A stretch of 64,000 nt of DNA from Eubacteriales bacterium (GTDB taxonomy: Bacteria > Bacillota_A > Clostridia > Lachnospirales > Lachnospiraceae): the NCBI GenBank assembly GCA_030533315.1, contig JAUNJL010000007.1:1-64000 (forward strand). Reading direction: 5' to 3'. The translations under genes and the position numbers were made by a program. How positions within the stretch are numbered: the stretch's first letter is position 1; the number at the start of each line of letters is the position of its first letter. Shown here piece by piece: positions 6,950-16,600 of the stretch. The notes under the pieces were generated by a model, which did no database searches, was not told the DNA's origin, and saw only the letters and a list, made by a program, of their open reading frames with translations.

Positions 6950-9454
6950 TCAAACCTCTCTTAAGGAGCAATCTCCTTCTGTCACTGATAGATTGGGGCT
7001 GTAATATGGATCTCCCTTTTCCAGCTCCTTTTTCCATTTTTTTTGGAAACGGCTGGTCTCCTTCTTGAAACGCAGCTGCTTCTCCGGCGTATCCTCCAAC
7101 CCCCGGGACTTGGATTCATAATGGCAGAGCCTGGCATAGGGGGTGAACACTACCAGTTTTTCCTCCCTGCGCACCTTCATACAAAGATCGATGTCGTTGA
7201 AGGCCACCTGAAAGCCCTCGTCAAAGCCTCCCACCTGGGAAAAAAGGCTGGCCCGGATCAGCAGACATGCAGCCGTCACGGCGGACGTCTCCTGGACCGT
7301 CACCAGGCGGCCCATGTAGCCCTCCTCTTCTCCTCCCGCCTGGCAGAGGATGTGCCCGGCAATGCCTCCCAGTCCCAGCACCACGCCGGCGTGCTGAATG
7401 GTCCCGTCGGGATAAAACAGCTTCGCCCCCACGATCCCCACGTCCTCCTGCTGGCCGATCATCAGCATCTCCTCCAGCCATTCCCCATTTTGGATCTCCA
7501 CATCGTTGTTCAAAAACAGGAGATATTCCCCCCTGGCCTCCCTGGCCGCAAAATTGTTGATGGCTGAAAAATTGAACTGAGATTTCCAGTACAGGACCCT
7601 GGCATTGGGAAAGCTCTCTGGAATGGACCTGTAATAGGCAAAGGTCTCCTCCTGGACGCTGTTGTTCTCCACCACAAGGATCTCGCAGGCAGGATAGCTG
7701 GTCTTCTCCCTGATGGACGAGAGGCAAAGCTTCAGATCCTCCACATGATCCTTATTGGGAATGATAATGGACACCAGGGGCTGCCCCTGGATGGGCACCT
7801 GACTTTTGTACCAGCCGGGACGGGAGGTGCAGCTCACCTCTGCCGGTATGCCCAGGCGCCGGTAGTGCTCCAGCAGAGCCCTCCTTCCCGCCTCGTAGGC
7901 GTAGGCCTTGCTGGCGGGATCCGCAGCCGTGGATTCCATGTGGCATCTCCAATGGTACAAAACCCTTGGCACGTGGACGATCTTTTTTGCCTGCTCACAG
8001 CAGCGGAGGATCAGATCAAAATCCTGGGCCCCGTCAAACTCCGGACGGAGAAGGCCCACCCTCCCCAGAAGCTCCTTTTTTGCCGCAAAGATATGGCAGA
8101 TATAATTGTTCTCCCGCAAGCGGAACAGACTGAAATCCGGCTTCAGGTTCGGATCAAAAAAATGCCGCCCGTCCATGCTGATCTTATCCTCGTCCGTGTA
8201 AAGCACCTCCGCCTCCGGCTCCCGGTTCATCGCCTCCACAAGCCGGTACAGGGCATCCGGCTCCAGCACGTCGTCATGGTCACAGAACAGGACAAGATCC
8301 CCCGACGCCATGGCCGCAGCCAGATTGGTGTTTCGGGAGATCCCCCGATTCTTCCGAAAATGCTTGTACCGGATCCGGTGATCTCTCCCGTAATGCTTTC
8401 TGAGGAAGGCGCCCAGCTCCCCATCTTCGCTCCCGTCCCCCAGGCAAAGCTGCCAGTTTCGGTAGGTCTGCCCTCGGATGGAATCCAGAAGCTCCTTGAA
8501 ATAGGGAATGGGGGTGTTGTAAAGAGGGATGACGATGCTGACCAGAGGCTGATACAAAGGCCTGGCCTTTCTCTGCCTCCTCAGCTCTCCCCGGCCTGCC
8601 CTGTGGCGCTTCAGCCACTGCTCATAGTCCCCGGTGGTGATACCGGCCTTTGCATCCACGTAATGAAGGAACTCCCGCAGCCCCTTCCTGCGAAGATAGT
8701 CCAGGTTTTCCCTGCGGTTCTCCCAGGCAAGCACCTTTTTCCTGCGCCCCATGAGAGAGCCCTCCGCCTGAAGCCTTTTGACATCAATGGTCAGGGTCTT
8801 TGTGAGCTTCTCCTCCCCGCTGTCCCCCTCAAAGGAAAGGATCAGGCTTTTCCCCTTCAGATCCTCCAGGCGGACGCGGACGGAAAAGCCCATGTCCGCC
8901 TCCCGAAATCCATCCTCCAGGCCTCTTTCCTCCACCACGTCCGGACGGCGTCCCCGGACGATCCTACCCGACACCGGATGGCCAGAGGCGTCCAGAAGGG
9001 AAAGGCTCTCCCTTCCCCTCTGCATCATGGCCCAGCCCTCCGCCACCACCATGGTCTTATAGATGACCTCCTGACGGTCCAGGTGGATCTCCAGAAGCTG
9101 GCTGCGAAGGAACTCCCGCAGCTCCTCCCTTCCGGCGCTCCACAAAAGGCACCTTCCCTCCTCAGACCGGGCGGCCACCTCCAGCAGGGTATGCTCCTTC
9201 AGAAGGGCGGGAAGCCCCGGGATCCTGATGGAAAACCCGGGACAAGAAAGGCCCTCCCTGTCCGGGTAGATCGCCTCCACGTCCGGCCTTTTTCCCCGCA
9301 GAACCGAAAGCTCCTCGTCCACAGGCAGGCCGTCCCCCAAAAGGACGAACTGCCAGGGATCCTTTCCATCCTGGATCCATCCGTCCAGACGGAGGGACTG
9401 CCCCTTTCCTTCCTCATATTTGACGTCATCCACGCTCCACAGTAATTGCTCCAT
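6950..9454 (-). CDS. Large double-domain family 2 glycosyltransferase (paralogue)
   Basis: This 834-residue paralogue of the downstream enzyme has an N-terminal region of about 330 residues with two internally similar beta-rich segments, then a GT-A domain (LVSIVIPLYNTP, with LFCDHDD) and a second one (LVSIIIPNKDH, with LFLNNDVE). The open frame continues upstream into the methyltransferase gene, but ATG at 9454 was chosen. It has GGAAGG 9 nt upstream and lies 2 nt after the methyltransferase stop. With its neighbour it forms a tandem duplication, and the two probably add different linkages or alternate residues of one repeat unit. It is probably cytoplasmic or membrane-associated. Confidence 0.85.
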   Translation of the reverse strand: MEQLLWSVDDVKYEEGKGQSLRLDGWIQDGKDPWQFVLLGDGLPVDEELSVLRGKRPDVEAIYPDREGLSCPGFSIRIPGLPALLKEHTLLEVAARSEEGRCLLWSAGREELREFLRSQLLEIHLDRQEVIYKTMVVAEGWAMMQRGRESLSLLDASGHPVSGRIVRGRRPDVVEERGLEDGFREADMGFSVRVRLEDLKGKSLILSFEGDSGEEKLTKTLTIDVKRLQAEGSLMGRRKKVLAWENRRENLDYLRRKGLREFLHYVDAKAGITTGDYEQWLKRHRAGRGELRRQRKARPLYQPLVSIVIPLYNTPIPYFKELLDSIRGQTYRNWQLCLGDGSEDGELGAFLRKHYGRDHRIRYKHFRKNRGISRNTNLAAAMASGDLVLFCDHDDVLEPDALYRLVEAMNREPEAEVLYTDEDKISMDGRHFFDPNLKPDFSLFRLRENNYICHIFAAKKELLGRVGLLRPEFDGAQDFDLILRCCEQAKKIVHVPRVLYHWRCHMESTAADPASKAYAYEAGRRALLEHYRRLGIPAEVSCTSRPGWYKSQVPIQGQPLVSIIIPNKDHVEDLKLCLSSIREKTSYPACEILVVENNSVQEETFAYYRSIPESFPNARVLYWKSQFNFSAINNFAAREARGEYLLFLNNDVEIQNGEWLEEMLMIGQQEDVGIVGAKLFYPDGTIQHAGVVLGLGGIAGHILCQAGGEEEGYMGRLVTVQETSAVTAACLLIRASLFSQVGGFDEGFQVAFNDIDLCMKVRREEKLVVFTPYARLCHYESKSRGLEDTPEKQLRFKKETSRFQKKWKKELEKGDPYYSPNLSVTEGDCSLREV

Positions 9455-9456
9455 GC

Positions 9457-11700
9457 TTATTTTCCTTCCGGCTTCAGTTTCCGGTACAGCCTCCACACCT
9501 TGGTATTCTCCATCTCGTGGATGAGCCGCTCCCTTTGCTTCAGCGTATTTTTCAATTCCAGGATCTGGGCGTTTTTCTCCCCGTCCTGCCTTGCAAAGCA
9601 GGCCCAGAACTCCTTTTGGGCCTCCTGCTCCTTCAGGGCCTCCAACTCCAGCGTCAGGATCCTGGCGTCCCTTGGCACATTCTCCAGGATCAGCTGAGGA
9701 TCTCCCCCGCCGAAATAGTATTTTTGATCGCCCAGAGAAAATCCGTTGGTGTAAAAGGAGGCTCTTCCCTTGTCCCTCCACCGCAGCGTCCTGACCCGAA
9801 AGCCGCCGGGCACCTCCCCCGGATCCAGGCGCATCCGCCTTGTCCCCGCGGGGACCGGCACGTCGATGGCGATCCCCTTGCGGGTCATGGGATAACGGAA
9901 GGAATCGCATTCCTGGAAATCCTGTCCCCGGTCAAAAAACACCTGAAGGCGGCGCCCGTCGCCGCTTCCCTGGATGCGTTTGTAATAATCCATCACGTCC
10001 AGCTTGCCCGGAGAGATGGCGTCATAGAGCTGCAGCATGGGAATGTGCTTCCCCGTCAGATACCGCTGGAAGCCCTCCTCCATCTTCGCATAAATGCGCC
10101 GGTCCTCCTCCGAGATCCCTGCCGCCTGATAAAGCCCCAGGGATTTTGCCACATGACGCTTTCCATCGCTTTCCAGATAATAATGGATCATCCGGTATTT
10201 CAGGAAACCTGCCGGAATGGGGAAATCAAAGGTCCATTCATAATCCATCACGTAGGGCTGCGCCTCCAGGGCCTCCCCGCTTCCGCCCTTTTGCACAGGC
10301 CCTCCCAGAAGGATGTTGGCGGGAACCAGGTCAATGTTGGTCAGATCTCCGCTTTTTTGTCCCTCCGGCACCTGCACCCTGCCGAAAACTCTCTCAAAAT
10401 CCTGAGTCATCACGAAATCCCTGGTGCAGTGGATAGCCTCCGCCTTGTCCAGGTACTGGAACAGCAGAGTCTTCATCCCCTCAAAGTCCCGTCTCCCCAT
10501 GCGTCTGTCCAAAAGCTCCTCCAGGGTGATCCCCTCCAGGTACTCCAACCGGACCCCCTCTTCCTCCGCCTGGCAGCGGTTCACCAAAAGCCCCTGCTTT
10601 TCGTAGGCCTCCTTCAGCCCCTGGCCCACCTTGTGGATCCGGCGGACATGCTCCATGGCACAGGCATCCGTGGGCGTCTTCGTCGCCCAGCGCTCCTCCC
10701 CCTTTTGGAGGATCTGGGTGCGCAGGTCAAAGCGGGGATCCCTCTCATTGGAAAACTTCACGTAGGCCTCCGCCGGCTGCCATTCCTCCTCCCCCGCAAT
10801 GAGGAAAAAGGAATTGGCAAATTCTGGGTACAGATCGTTGTCCAGAAGAGAATCGTAGACCGCCGACTCCTGGAACAGGTTCATGCGGAGACGGTCAAAA
10901 TTATACTCCGTCCTGTTCAGTTCTCCTTTTCCCGGCAGCCTCCGGTCGGAGAAGATGGTCATGGGAAATTTGTAATCTGGGAAGGGATAATACCAGGTGC
11001 TCTTCAGATCTCCCGCCCTCTGAAGCAGCCGCAGAAGCTCCTTTTTTGTGAAGGTCTTGACACCCTCCGTGGTGGGGTAGCCCTCCAGTCCCTCAAACAG
11101 AGTTCCAAAATGATCCTCCGTGCAGCCGGCCCAGTATTTCAGACCGAAGCGGTTCTCGATGGCTATGAGGATCTTCCCTCCCGGCTTCAGGCGCTTTCGG
11201 ATAATCCTGAGAAAATCCACATAGGGATCCTGGCTCTGGATATAGGCCTCCCCGTATTCAAACACCCCGATCAGGGTGATGTAGTCATAGGTTTTTGTCA
11301 GCTTCTTTTCGATGTCCTGAAAATTCCCCACGTGGATGGTCAGATTCTCCTGATCCCGGTGACGCCACGCATTGATCTCACTCCTCTTCATGGAAAGATC
11401 GATGCAGGTCACCTCCCCGGCTCCCCTCAGAAGGGCTCCCGTGACCGCGCCGCAGCCGGAGCCGATCTCCAGAACCGACTCCTTACCTGTAAAGGGAAGC
11501 CAGCTTAAGATGTTCTCCCGAATATGAGAAAAATGATACAAAATGGGCCAGCTTTTTTTCTCCCCAATGACCCGGTTGAACTGGGATGGATCCGTGCTTT
11601 TTGCGATCTCCAGCATCTCATCCTCAATGGCTCCGTCTGTGTATAGGTCCCTTCCCGGATAACAGGAATCATCCAGGGTTACCTGACCGATTTTCTTCAT
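9457..11700 (-). CDS. SAM-methyltransferase fused to a kinase-like domain and coiled tail (WbdD-like layout)
   Basis: The protein has 747 residues. The N-terminal part (about 45-240) is a class I methyltransferase with the SAM motif VLEIGSGCG at 76-84. The middle (about 305-580) has features of a phosphotransferase or kinase fold: AYVKF with K314, a hinge-like LEYLEG near 384-389, a catalytic-loop-like NIDLVPANIL (D456, N461) and VMDYE (D485, E487). The last 60 residues are heptad-rich and basic. This order matches E. coli WbdD, the chain terminator of ABC-exported O9a antigen, but the kinase assignment is my inference. Its ATG overlaps the Wzt stop as ATGA, and AGGAGAG lies just upstream. 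It may cap the chain and set its length. Confidence 0.75.
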   Translation of the reverse strand: MKKIGQVTLDDSCYPGRDLYTDGAIEDEMLEIAKSTDPSQFNRVIGEKKSWPILYHFSHIRENILSWLPFTGKESVLEIGSGCGAVTGALLRGAGEVTCIDLSMKRSEINAWRHRDQENLTIHVGNFQDIEKKLTKTYDYITLIGVFEYGEAYIQSQDPYVDFLRIIRKRLKPGGKILIAIENRFGLKYWAGCTEDHFGTLFEGLEGYPTTEGVKTFTKKELLRLLQRAGDLKSTWYYPFPDYKFPMTIFSDRRLPGKGELNRTEYNFDRLRMNLFQESAVYDSLLDNDLYPEFANSFFLIAGEEEWQPAEAYVKFSNERDPRFDLRTQILQKGEERWATKTPTDACAMEHVRRIHKVGQGLKEAYEKQGLLVNRCQAEEEGVRLEYLEGITLEELLDRRMGRRDFEGMKTLLFQYLDKAEAIHCTRDFVMTQDFERVFGRVQVPEGQKSGDLTNIDLVPANILLGGPVQKGGSGEALEAQPYVMDYEWTFDFPIPAGFLKYRMIHYYLESDGKRHVAKSLGLYQAAGISEEDRRIYAKMEEGFQRYLTGKHIPMLQLYDAISPGKLDVMDYYKRIQGSGDGRRLQVFFDRGQDFQECDSFRYPMTRKGIAIDVPVPAGTRRMRLDPGEVPGGFRVRTLRWRDKGRASFYTNGFSLGDQKYYFGGGDPQLILENVPRDARILTLELEALKEQEAQKEFWACFARQDGEKNAQILELKNTLKQRERLIHEMENTKVWRLYRKLKPEGK

Positions 11701-12974
11701 ATACTCTCCTCCTGGATTCCTACCTTGGTATTCATGTCGTAAAAGCCCACCGTGTTTTTGGTGGAAACCACCGTGACGCTGCAGGCATCGTACAGCCGGT
11801 GAAAGACGGTGAAGTCCCCGTCCTGATAGCCGGTGCAGCCGAAGGAAAGAAGGTACTCCCCTCCCTGCAGGTCCATTCTCTGGGTAAAGGTGACGGTACA
11901 GGTCTTCCCCTTCCTGGAATCCGGCAGGGGCGCCTTTTCAAACAAGGTGTTGGTGCCCGTGATCTCCGTCCCCCGGATGTTCTTGAAGGTAAAGGCCATG
12001 ATGGGCTCCTGTATATCCTCGTGGAATTTCACCTTCAGCAGGATCTGAAAGACGCTGCCCTTCTCAATGGTGTTGGTGTACACCCCTTTTTCGTCCCGAA
12101 GGGCAAAATCCACGATCTGAGCCTGCCGGTCCCCATACTCCAGAGTGTTGGGATTGGACTGGAAATGCCCATGGCTCACGGCCTCTGAAGCGGGCCGCTC
12201 CGCCTCCGGGGCATCTGCCTTCTTTTGCTTTACCGGGTCCTGTCCCACCAGCAGCTGCTTGTAAAGATCCACCATCTCCTTGGGAGATCCCTCCTCCAGC
12301 TTGACGCCCTTGTTCAGCAAAATCACCCGGTCGCAATATTTGGACACGCTGCTCAGGTCGTGGCTGACAAACAGGATGGTCTTTCCCTGTTTCTTAAACT
12401 CTTCAAATTTGTGATAACACTTGGACTGAAAAAACACATCTCCCACGGACAGAGCCTCATCCACGATGAGGATCTCCGGGTCGATGTTGATGGCCACGGC
12501 GAAGGCCAGACGGACGAACATACCGCTGGAATAGGTTTTCACCGGCTGATGGATAAAATCCCCGATATCCGCAAAGGACAAAATATCCGGCAACCTGGCG
12601 TCGATCTCCTCCTGGGAAAAGCCGATCATGGTGCCGTTCAGATACACGTTTTCCAGCCCGGAATACTCCATGTTGAAGCCGGCTCCCAGCTCCAGAAGGG
12701 CGGAGATCCTTCCATCCACTCTCACGGCCCCACTGGTGGGGGCCAGAACGCCGGTGATGATCTTCAGAATGGTGGATTTTCCCGAGCCGTTGGTGCCGAT
12801 GATCCCCACGCACTCCCCCTCCTGGATGTCAAAGCTGACCCCTCTGAGGGCGTAGTGCTCTCTGTATCTTTTCTTTCTGCTAAGCCCCAGAGACTCCTTC
12901 AGGCGGTCCGAGGGCTTATCGTAAAGCTTGTACATCTTTGACAGGTTTTCCACCTGGATCACGTTTTTACTCAA
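11697..12974 (-). CDS. wzt: Polysaccharide ABC exporter, ATP-binding subunit with C-terminal domain
   Basis: This 425-residue ATPase powers export of a lipid-linked polysaccharide with the permease encoded just upstream. It has Walker A GTNGSGKST (60-68), the signature YSSGM (148-152) and Walker B ILIVDEA (168-174), the pattern of the Wzt/TagH/RfbE subfamily. Residues after about 265 form an extra beta-rich domain like the Wzt C-terminal domain, which in some systems binds the chain-end cap. The chosen start is TTG at 12974 with AGGAGGGG 7-9 nt upstream; the open frame extends further only through the permease gene. The stop overlaps the next start. Confidence 0.9.
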   Translation of the reverse strand: MSKNVIQVENLSKMYKLYDKPSDRLKESLGLSRKKRYREHYALRGVSFDIQEGECVGIIGTNGSGKSTILKIITGVLAPTSGAVRVDGRISALLELGAGFNMEYSGLENVYLNGTMIGFSQEEIDARLPDILSFADIGDFIHQPVKTYSSGMFVRLAFAVAINIDPEILIVDEALSVGDVFFQSKCYHKFEEFKKQGKTILFVSHDLSSVSKYCDRVILLNKGVKLEEGSPKEMVDLYKQLLVGQDPVKQKKADAPEAERPASEAVSHGHFQSNPNTLEYGDRQAQIVDFALRDEKGVYTNTIEKGSVFQILLKVKFHEDIQEPIMAFTFKNIRGTEITGTNTLFEKAPLPDSRKGKTCTVTFTQRMDLQGGEYLLSFGCTGYQDGDFTVFHRLYDACSVTVVSTKNTVGFYDMNTKVGIQEESI

Positions 12975-12987
12975 TGGATCTCCCCTC

Positions 12988-13800
12988 CTATAGCACGTCG
13001 GCAAAATGGATCCGCAGGCGCTTGAACACCCAGCATCCCAAAAGGAAGCAGCCCAGGGTAAAGCACCAGAAATACAGGGTCCACAGGGGGCGCTGAAAGA
13101 ACCACCTCTGGGTGATAAAGGCGTCCCGGTAGCCGGAAACAATGTAATACATGGGATTGAGCTGCAAAAGCTTTTTCAGGAGGGGATTCGTCAGGGCCGA
13201 ATCCGCCACCCACATAATGGGCGTCAGCCACACCCCCACCTGCAGCCCAATGTTGATGATCTGGGTAAGATCCCGGAAAAAGACCACCACGGAGCTGGTG
13301 GCGTAGGAAAGGCCCAAGACCAAAAGAAAGTTACAGAAGCTGTAGTAGAGGATCTGCACGTAATACCAGGTAGGAAATCTTCCCATGCAGGCATACAGGA
13401 TCACGGTAAACACCACGAAAAAGCCGTGTACGAACAATGCGGAAAGAAGCTTCACCACAGGAAGCACGCTGATGTTGAAAACGACTTTTTTTACAAGGTA
13501 ATGATATTCGATCAATGCGTTCGTCCCTCCCACCAGGGCGTCCTGAAAAAAGAACCAGGGGACGATGCCTGCCATGAGGTACAAAACAAATGGCACGCCT
13601 ATGTCGTCCGTGGTTGCCTTAAAGCCCACGGAAAACACGAACCAGTACACCAAAATAGTGACGATGGGCTGGACAAAGGCCCAGAAGGTGCCGAAGTAGG
13701 ACCCTGCGTAGCGGGTCTTGAAATCATTTTTAGCCAGCTTCATCACCAGCCGGCGGTTCCTGCAGACGTCCGCCGGCAATGAAAGGACTTCCTTAAGCAT
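12988..13800 (-). CDS. wzm: Polysaccharide ABC exporter, permease subunit
   Basis: This 270-residue ABC-2 type permease has six predicted membrane helices and an N-terminal amphipathic segment, and belongs to the Wzm/TagG/RfbA group. It forms the membrane channel that moves undecaprenyl-linked polymer to the outside. NDFKTRYAGSYFG, shortly before the first helix, is typical of the family. ATG at 13800 has AGGAGAG upstream. It lies 13 nt from the ATPase gene, and the two subunits are expected to be made together. Confidence 0.92.
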   Translation of the reverse strand: MLKEVLSLPADVCRNRRLVMKLAKNDFKTRYAGSYFGTFWAFVQPIVTILVYWFVFSVGFKATTDDIGVPFVLYLMAGIVPWFFFQDALVGGTNALIEYHYLVKKVVFNISVLPVVKLLSALFVHGFFVVFTVILYACMGRFPTWYYVQILYYSFCNFLLVLGLSYATSSVVVFFRDLTQIINIGLQVGVWLTPIMWVADSALTNPLLKKLLQLNPMYYIVSGYRDAFITQRWFFQRPLWTLYFWCFTLGCFLLGCWVFKRLRIHFADVL

Positions 13801-13810
13801 CTGTTCTCTC

Positions 13811-14365
13811 CTATCTGCGGGATTCCTTAAGACTGGGCCACTTCTGGTCCTTGTCGGAGAAGATCAGCTCCATGCCCTCCGGTATGGGCCATTCCACCCC
13901 GATATCCGGGTCGTTCCAGATCAGGCCGCCCTCATCGTTGGGATGGTAAAAATCAGAGCATTTGTAGGTAAACTCGGCGGTGTCGGAAAGCACCAGAAAG
14001 CCGTGGGCAAAGCCCTTGGGAATAAAAAACTGCTTCTTATTCTCTGCGGAAAGCACCACACCGTACCACTTTCCGAAGGTGGGAGAGCCTTCCCGAAGGT
14101 CCACCGCCACGTCGAACACCTGGCCGTTCACCACCCGGACCAGCTTGTCCTGAGGGAAATTGATCTGGAAATGAAGTCCCCGAAGAACGCCCTTTCTGGA
14201 ACTGGACTGGTTGTCCTGGACGAACTCCACGTCGATGCCCGCCTCCCGGAAATCATTGTAATTGTAGGTTTCCATGAAATATCCTCTGGAATCCCCAAAC
14301 ACGGTGGGCTCGATCACCTTCAGGCCTTCAATGTCCCCGCAGGACGTTACTTTGATTTTTCCCAT
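13811..14365 (-). CDS. rfbC: dTDP-4-dehydrorhamnose 3,5-epimerase
   Basis: This 184-residue cupin enzyme epimerises dTDP-4-keto-6-deoxyglucose at C3 and C5, the third step to dTDP-L-rhamnose. Family hallmarks are seen: FGDSRGYFMETYN near the N-terminus, the catalytic-histidine motif LRGLHFQ, and KGFAHGFLVLSD. ATG at 14365 (MGKIKV) is preferred because AGGAG sits 7 nt upstream; another ATG two codons earlier would leave only 1 nt of spacing. The rfbA, rfbB and rfbD partners are not in the window and must be elsewhere if rhamnose is made. The location supports rhamnose in the exported polymer. Confidence 0.93.
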   Translation of the reverse strand: MGKIKVTSCGDIEGLKVIEPTVFGDSRGYFMETYNYNDFREAGIDVEFVQDNQSSSRKGVLRGLHFQINFPQDKLVRVVNGQVFDVAVDLREGSPTFGKWYGVVLSAENKKQFFIPKGFAHGFLVLSDTAEFTYKCSDFYHPNDEGGLIWNDPDIGVEWPIPEGMELIFSDKDQKWPSLKESRR

Positions 14366-14479
14366 TTTCATTCTCCTTTTATGATTGATTTTTTATAAAA
14401 ACGATAAACGGACATCCCTTCCCCACAGGTACGCAGACAGACGCATCCCCTCCGCGTCCGGGGAACGGGGCAGCCTTTT

Positions 14480-15610
14480 TTATTGACCATAAAAATCCAG
14501 GATGGCCTGGGCCGTCTTCTCCATGTCCTCTCTTTTCAGGCCGAAAAACATGGGCAGGCGCAGAAGCCTTTCACTCTCCCTTGTGGTGCAGCGATCCTGG
14601 CCGCAAAACCGCCCAAAGCGCATACCCGCCGGTGAGGAATGGAGGGGCACATAGTGGAAGACGCTGCAGATCCCCCTTTCCCTCAGATAGGCGATGAGCC
14701 TTGTCCGCACCTGGATATCCTTCACCTTCAGATAGTACATGTGGCCATTGTGGGTGCAGCCCTCCGGAACGACGGGGCGAAGGATCTGTCCCTTTCTTTC
14801 CAGAGGCTCCAGAGCCTGGTGGTAATACTCCCAAATCTCCATACGTCTGGTATTGATCCTGTCGCATTCCTCCAGCTGTGCGTAAAGATATGCGGCGTTC
14901 AGCTCGCTGGGAAGGTAGGAGGAGCCGTAATCCATCCACCGGTACTTGTCCACCTGTCCCCGGAAGAACTTGCTCCTGTCCGTTCCCTTTTCCCGAAGGA
15001 TCTCCGCCTTCTCCTGATATTTATCCTCATCAAAAAGGATGGCCCCGCCCTCTCCCATGGTGTAATTCTTTGTCTCGTGGAAGCTGTAGCAGCCGAAATC
15101 CCCCATGGTCCCCAGGGCCTTTCCCTTGTAAAAGGCGTCCACCCCCTGGGCCGCATCCTCCACCACCTTCAGGGAGTATTTCCTTGCCAGGGCCATGATG
15201 GTGTCCATCTCACAGGCAACCCCTGCATAGTGAACCGGGACGATCACCCTTGTCCTTGGGGTGATGGCGGCCTCGATCAGGCTTTCATCTATGTTCATCG
15301 TATCCGGACGGATATCCACGAACACGATCCTTGCCCCTCGAAGGACGAAAGCGTCCGCCGTGGACACAAAGGTGTAGGAGGGCATGATCACCTCGTCTCC
15401 CGGCTGGATGTCACATAAATAAGCGGCCATCTCCAGGGCATGGGTGCAGGAGGTGGTGAGCATGACATGGCGCACATGGAAGCGCTCCATCATCCACCGG
15501 GAGCACCTGCGGGTATATTCCCCGTCCCCGCAGAGCATCCCCCTCTCCACCGCATCCTTGATATATTCCAGCTCTTTTCCCAAAAAAGCCGGTCTGTTAA
15601 AGTCGATCAT
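14480..15610 (-). CDS. wecE: dTDP-4-amino-4,6-dideoxy-sugar transaminase (WecE/RffA-like)
   Basis: This 376-residue PLP enzyme of the DegT/DnrJ/EryC1/StrS family is predicted to aminate a dTDP-4-keto-6-deoxyhexose to an amino-sugar such as dTDP-Fuc4N. PLP lysine K181 lies in HETKNYTMGEGG, and the cofactor-contact segments VEDAAQG and DFGCYSF are clear. This exact HETKN context is the WecE form. It shares its keto-sugar precursor with rfbC next door. Its ATG overlaps the upstream glycosyltransferase stop (ATGA). The exact sugar isomer cannot be told from sequence. Confidence 0.85.
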   Translation of the reverse strand: MIDFNRPAFLGKELEYIKDAVERGMLCGDGEYTRRCSRWMMERFHVRHVMLTTSCTHALEMAAYLCDIQPGDEVIMPSYTFVSTADAFVLRGARIVFVDIRPDTMNIDESLIEAAITPRTRVIVPVHYAGVACEMDTIMALARKYSLKVVEDAAQGVDAFYKGKALGTMGDFGCYSFHETKNYTMGEGGAILFDEDKYQEKAEILREKGTDRSKFFRGQVDKYRWMDYGSSYLPSELNAAYLYAQLEECDRINTRRMEIWEYYHQALEPLERKGQILRPVVPEGCTHNGHMYYLKVKDIQVRTRLIAYLRERGICSVFHYVPLHSSPAGMRFGRFCGQDRCTTRESERLLRLPMFFGLKREDMEKTAQAILDFYGQ

Positions 15611-16572
15611 AATGCCGGTCCATCCTTTTCTCGTTCTTCTCCCATCTCTTCCTCACCAGTGTTCACCGTCTCCCGGATCACATACTGAGGAGTCCGGTTC
15701 TGGTTCAGGATCAGCTTCCCCACGTACTCCCCTATCACCCCCAGCATAAGGAAGGTGATGCCAAAGAAGATCAGCATGGCACACATGAGGGAGGACCAGC
15801 CGATGGCCACGTTGGGATTCAGCAGCTTTTGGGCCAGCACCGCCGCCGCCCCCAAAAATCCCGCTGCGGAAAACAACGTCCCCATGACCACAGCCACCCG
15901 CAGGGGGATCACCGTATAATTCAGGAAAGACATGAACAGGCGGAAGGCCTTCCGAAAGTTGTAGTTGGAGCTGCCCTCCTCCCGGCTGAAGTGCAAAATC
16001 TCGATGTTCGCAATATGGGAGGTGGTCCTGTAAAACAGGATCTGAAGATACAGATTGTACCCATTGTACTTAATGATCTCATCCCGGACATATTTCCTGC
16101 AGCACCAAAAATTACTGGCCTCCAACCCCTTGGGCCGCTCCACCATATGCCAGACGATGAAGGAGGCCACCTTGCTGGTCATGTTTTTCAGTATACCGAA
16201 CTTTCTCTTTTTGTAGATGCCGAAGACCACGTCGTAGCCCTCGTCCATCTTTCGGATAAAGGCGGGGATCTGGGAGGGATGGGTCTGCATGTCGTCGTCC
16301 ATTCCCATGATATAATCTCCCTTTGCCAGGCGAAGCCCCGCCATGATGGCGTTGTGCTGACCAAAATTCTTGGCAAAATCGATCCCCTTCACATTGGGAT
16401 ATTTCTCTGCCAGCCTCAAAATGGCCTGATAGGTATCGTCCGGGGAACAGTCGTTGACCAGGATGAACTCGCAGTCCAGCCCCTCCCCAGCCGCCACCTC
16501 CATGGTCATCTCCACCACCTTTCCGATGGTGTGTGCAGATTTATAGCAGGGAATTACAATTGATAAGAGCAT
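15607..16572 (-). CDS. Undecaprenyl-phosphate glycosyltransferase (GtrB/ArnC/CsbB type)
   Basis: This 321-residue membrane-bound GT2 enzyme has an N-terminal GT-A domain (LSIVIPCYKSA, catalytic MDDDMQ at 91-96) and two C-terminal helices (about 230-255 and 265-295). Enzymes of this shape transfer a sugar to undecaprenyl phosphate on the inner face. The two half-size DMT proteins just downstream in order of sequence but upstream in transcription, and the YfhO-like protein at the operon end, complete a synthase-flippase-transferase set. ATG at 16572 follows AAGGAG at a good distance. The donor may be the WecE product. Confidence 0.88.
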   Translation of the reverse strand: MLLSIVIPCYKSAHTIGKVVEMTMEVAAGEGLDCEFILVNDCSPDDTYQAILRLAEKYPNVKGIDFAKNFGQHNAIMAGLRLAKGDYIMGMDDDMQTHPSQIPAFIRKMDEGYDVVFGIYKKRKFGILKNMTSKVASFIVWHMVERPKGLEASNFWCCRKYVRDEIIKYNGYNLYLQILFYRTTSHIANIEILHFSREEGSSNYNFRKAFRLFMSFLNYTVIPLRVAVVMGTLFSAAGFLGAAAVLAQKLLNPNVAIGWSSLMCAMLIFFGITFLMLGVIGEYVGKLILNQNRTPQYVIRETVNTGEEEMGEEREKDGPAL

Positions 16573-16600
16573 TCTTTTCTCCTTGTTGTCTCAGGCCGCC

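Noticed and set aside
9455..9910. Upstream extension of the paralogous glycosyltransferase frame
   Set aside because: It lies in the methyltransferase gene, has low-complexity composition, and a good ribosome site precedes ATG 9454.
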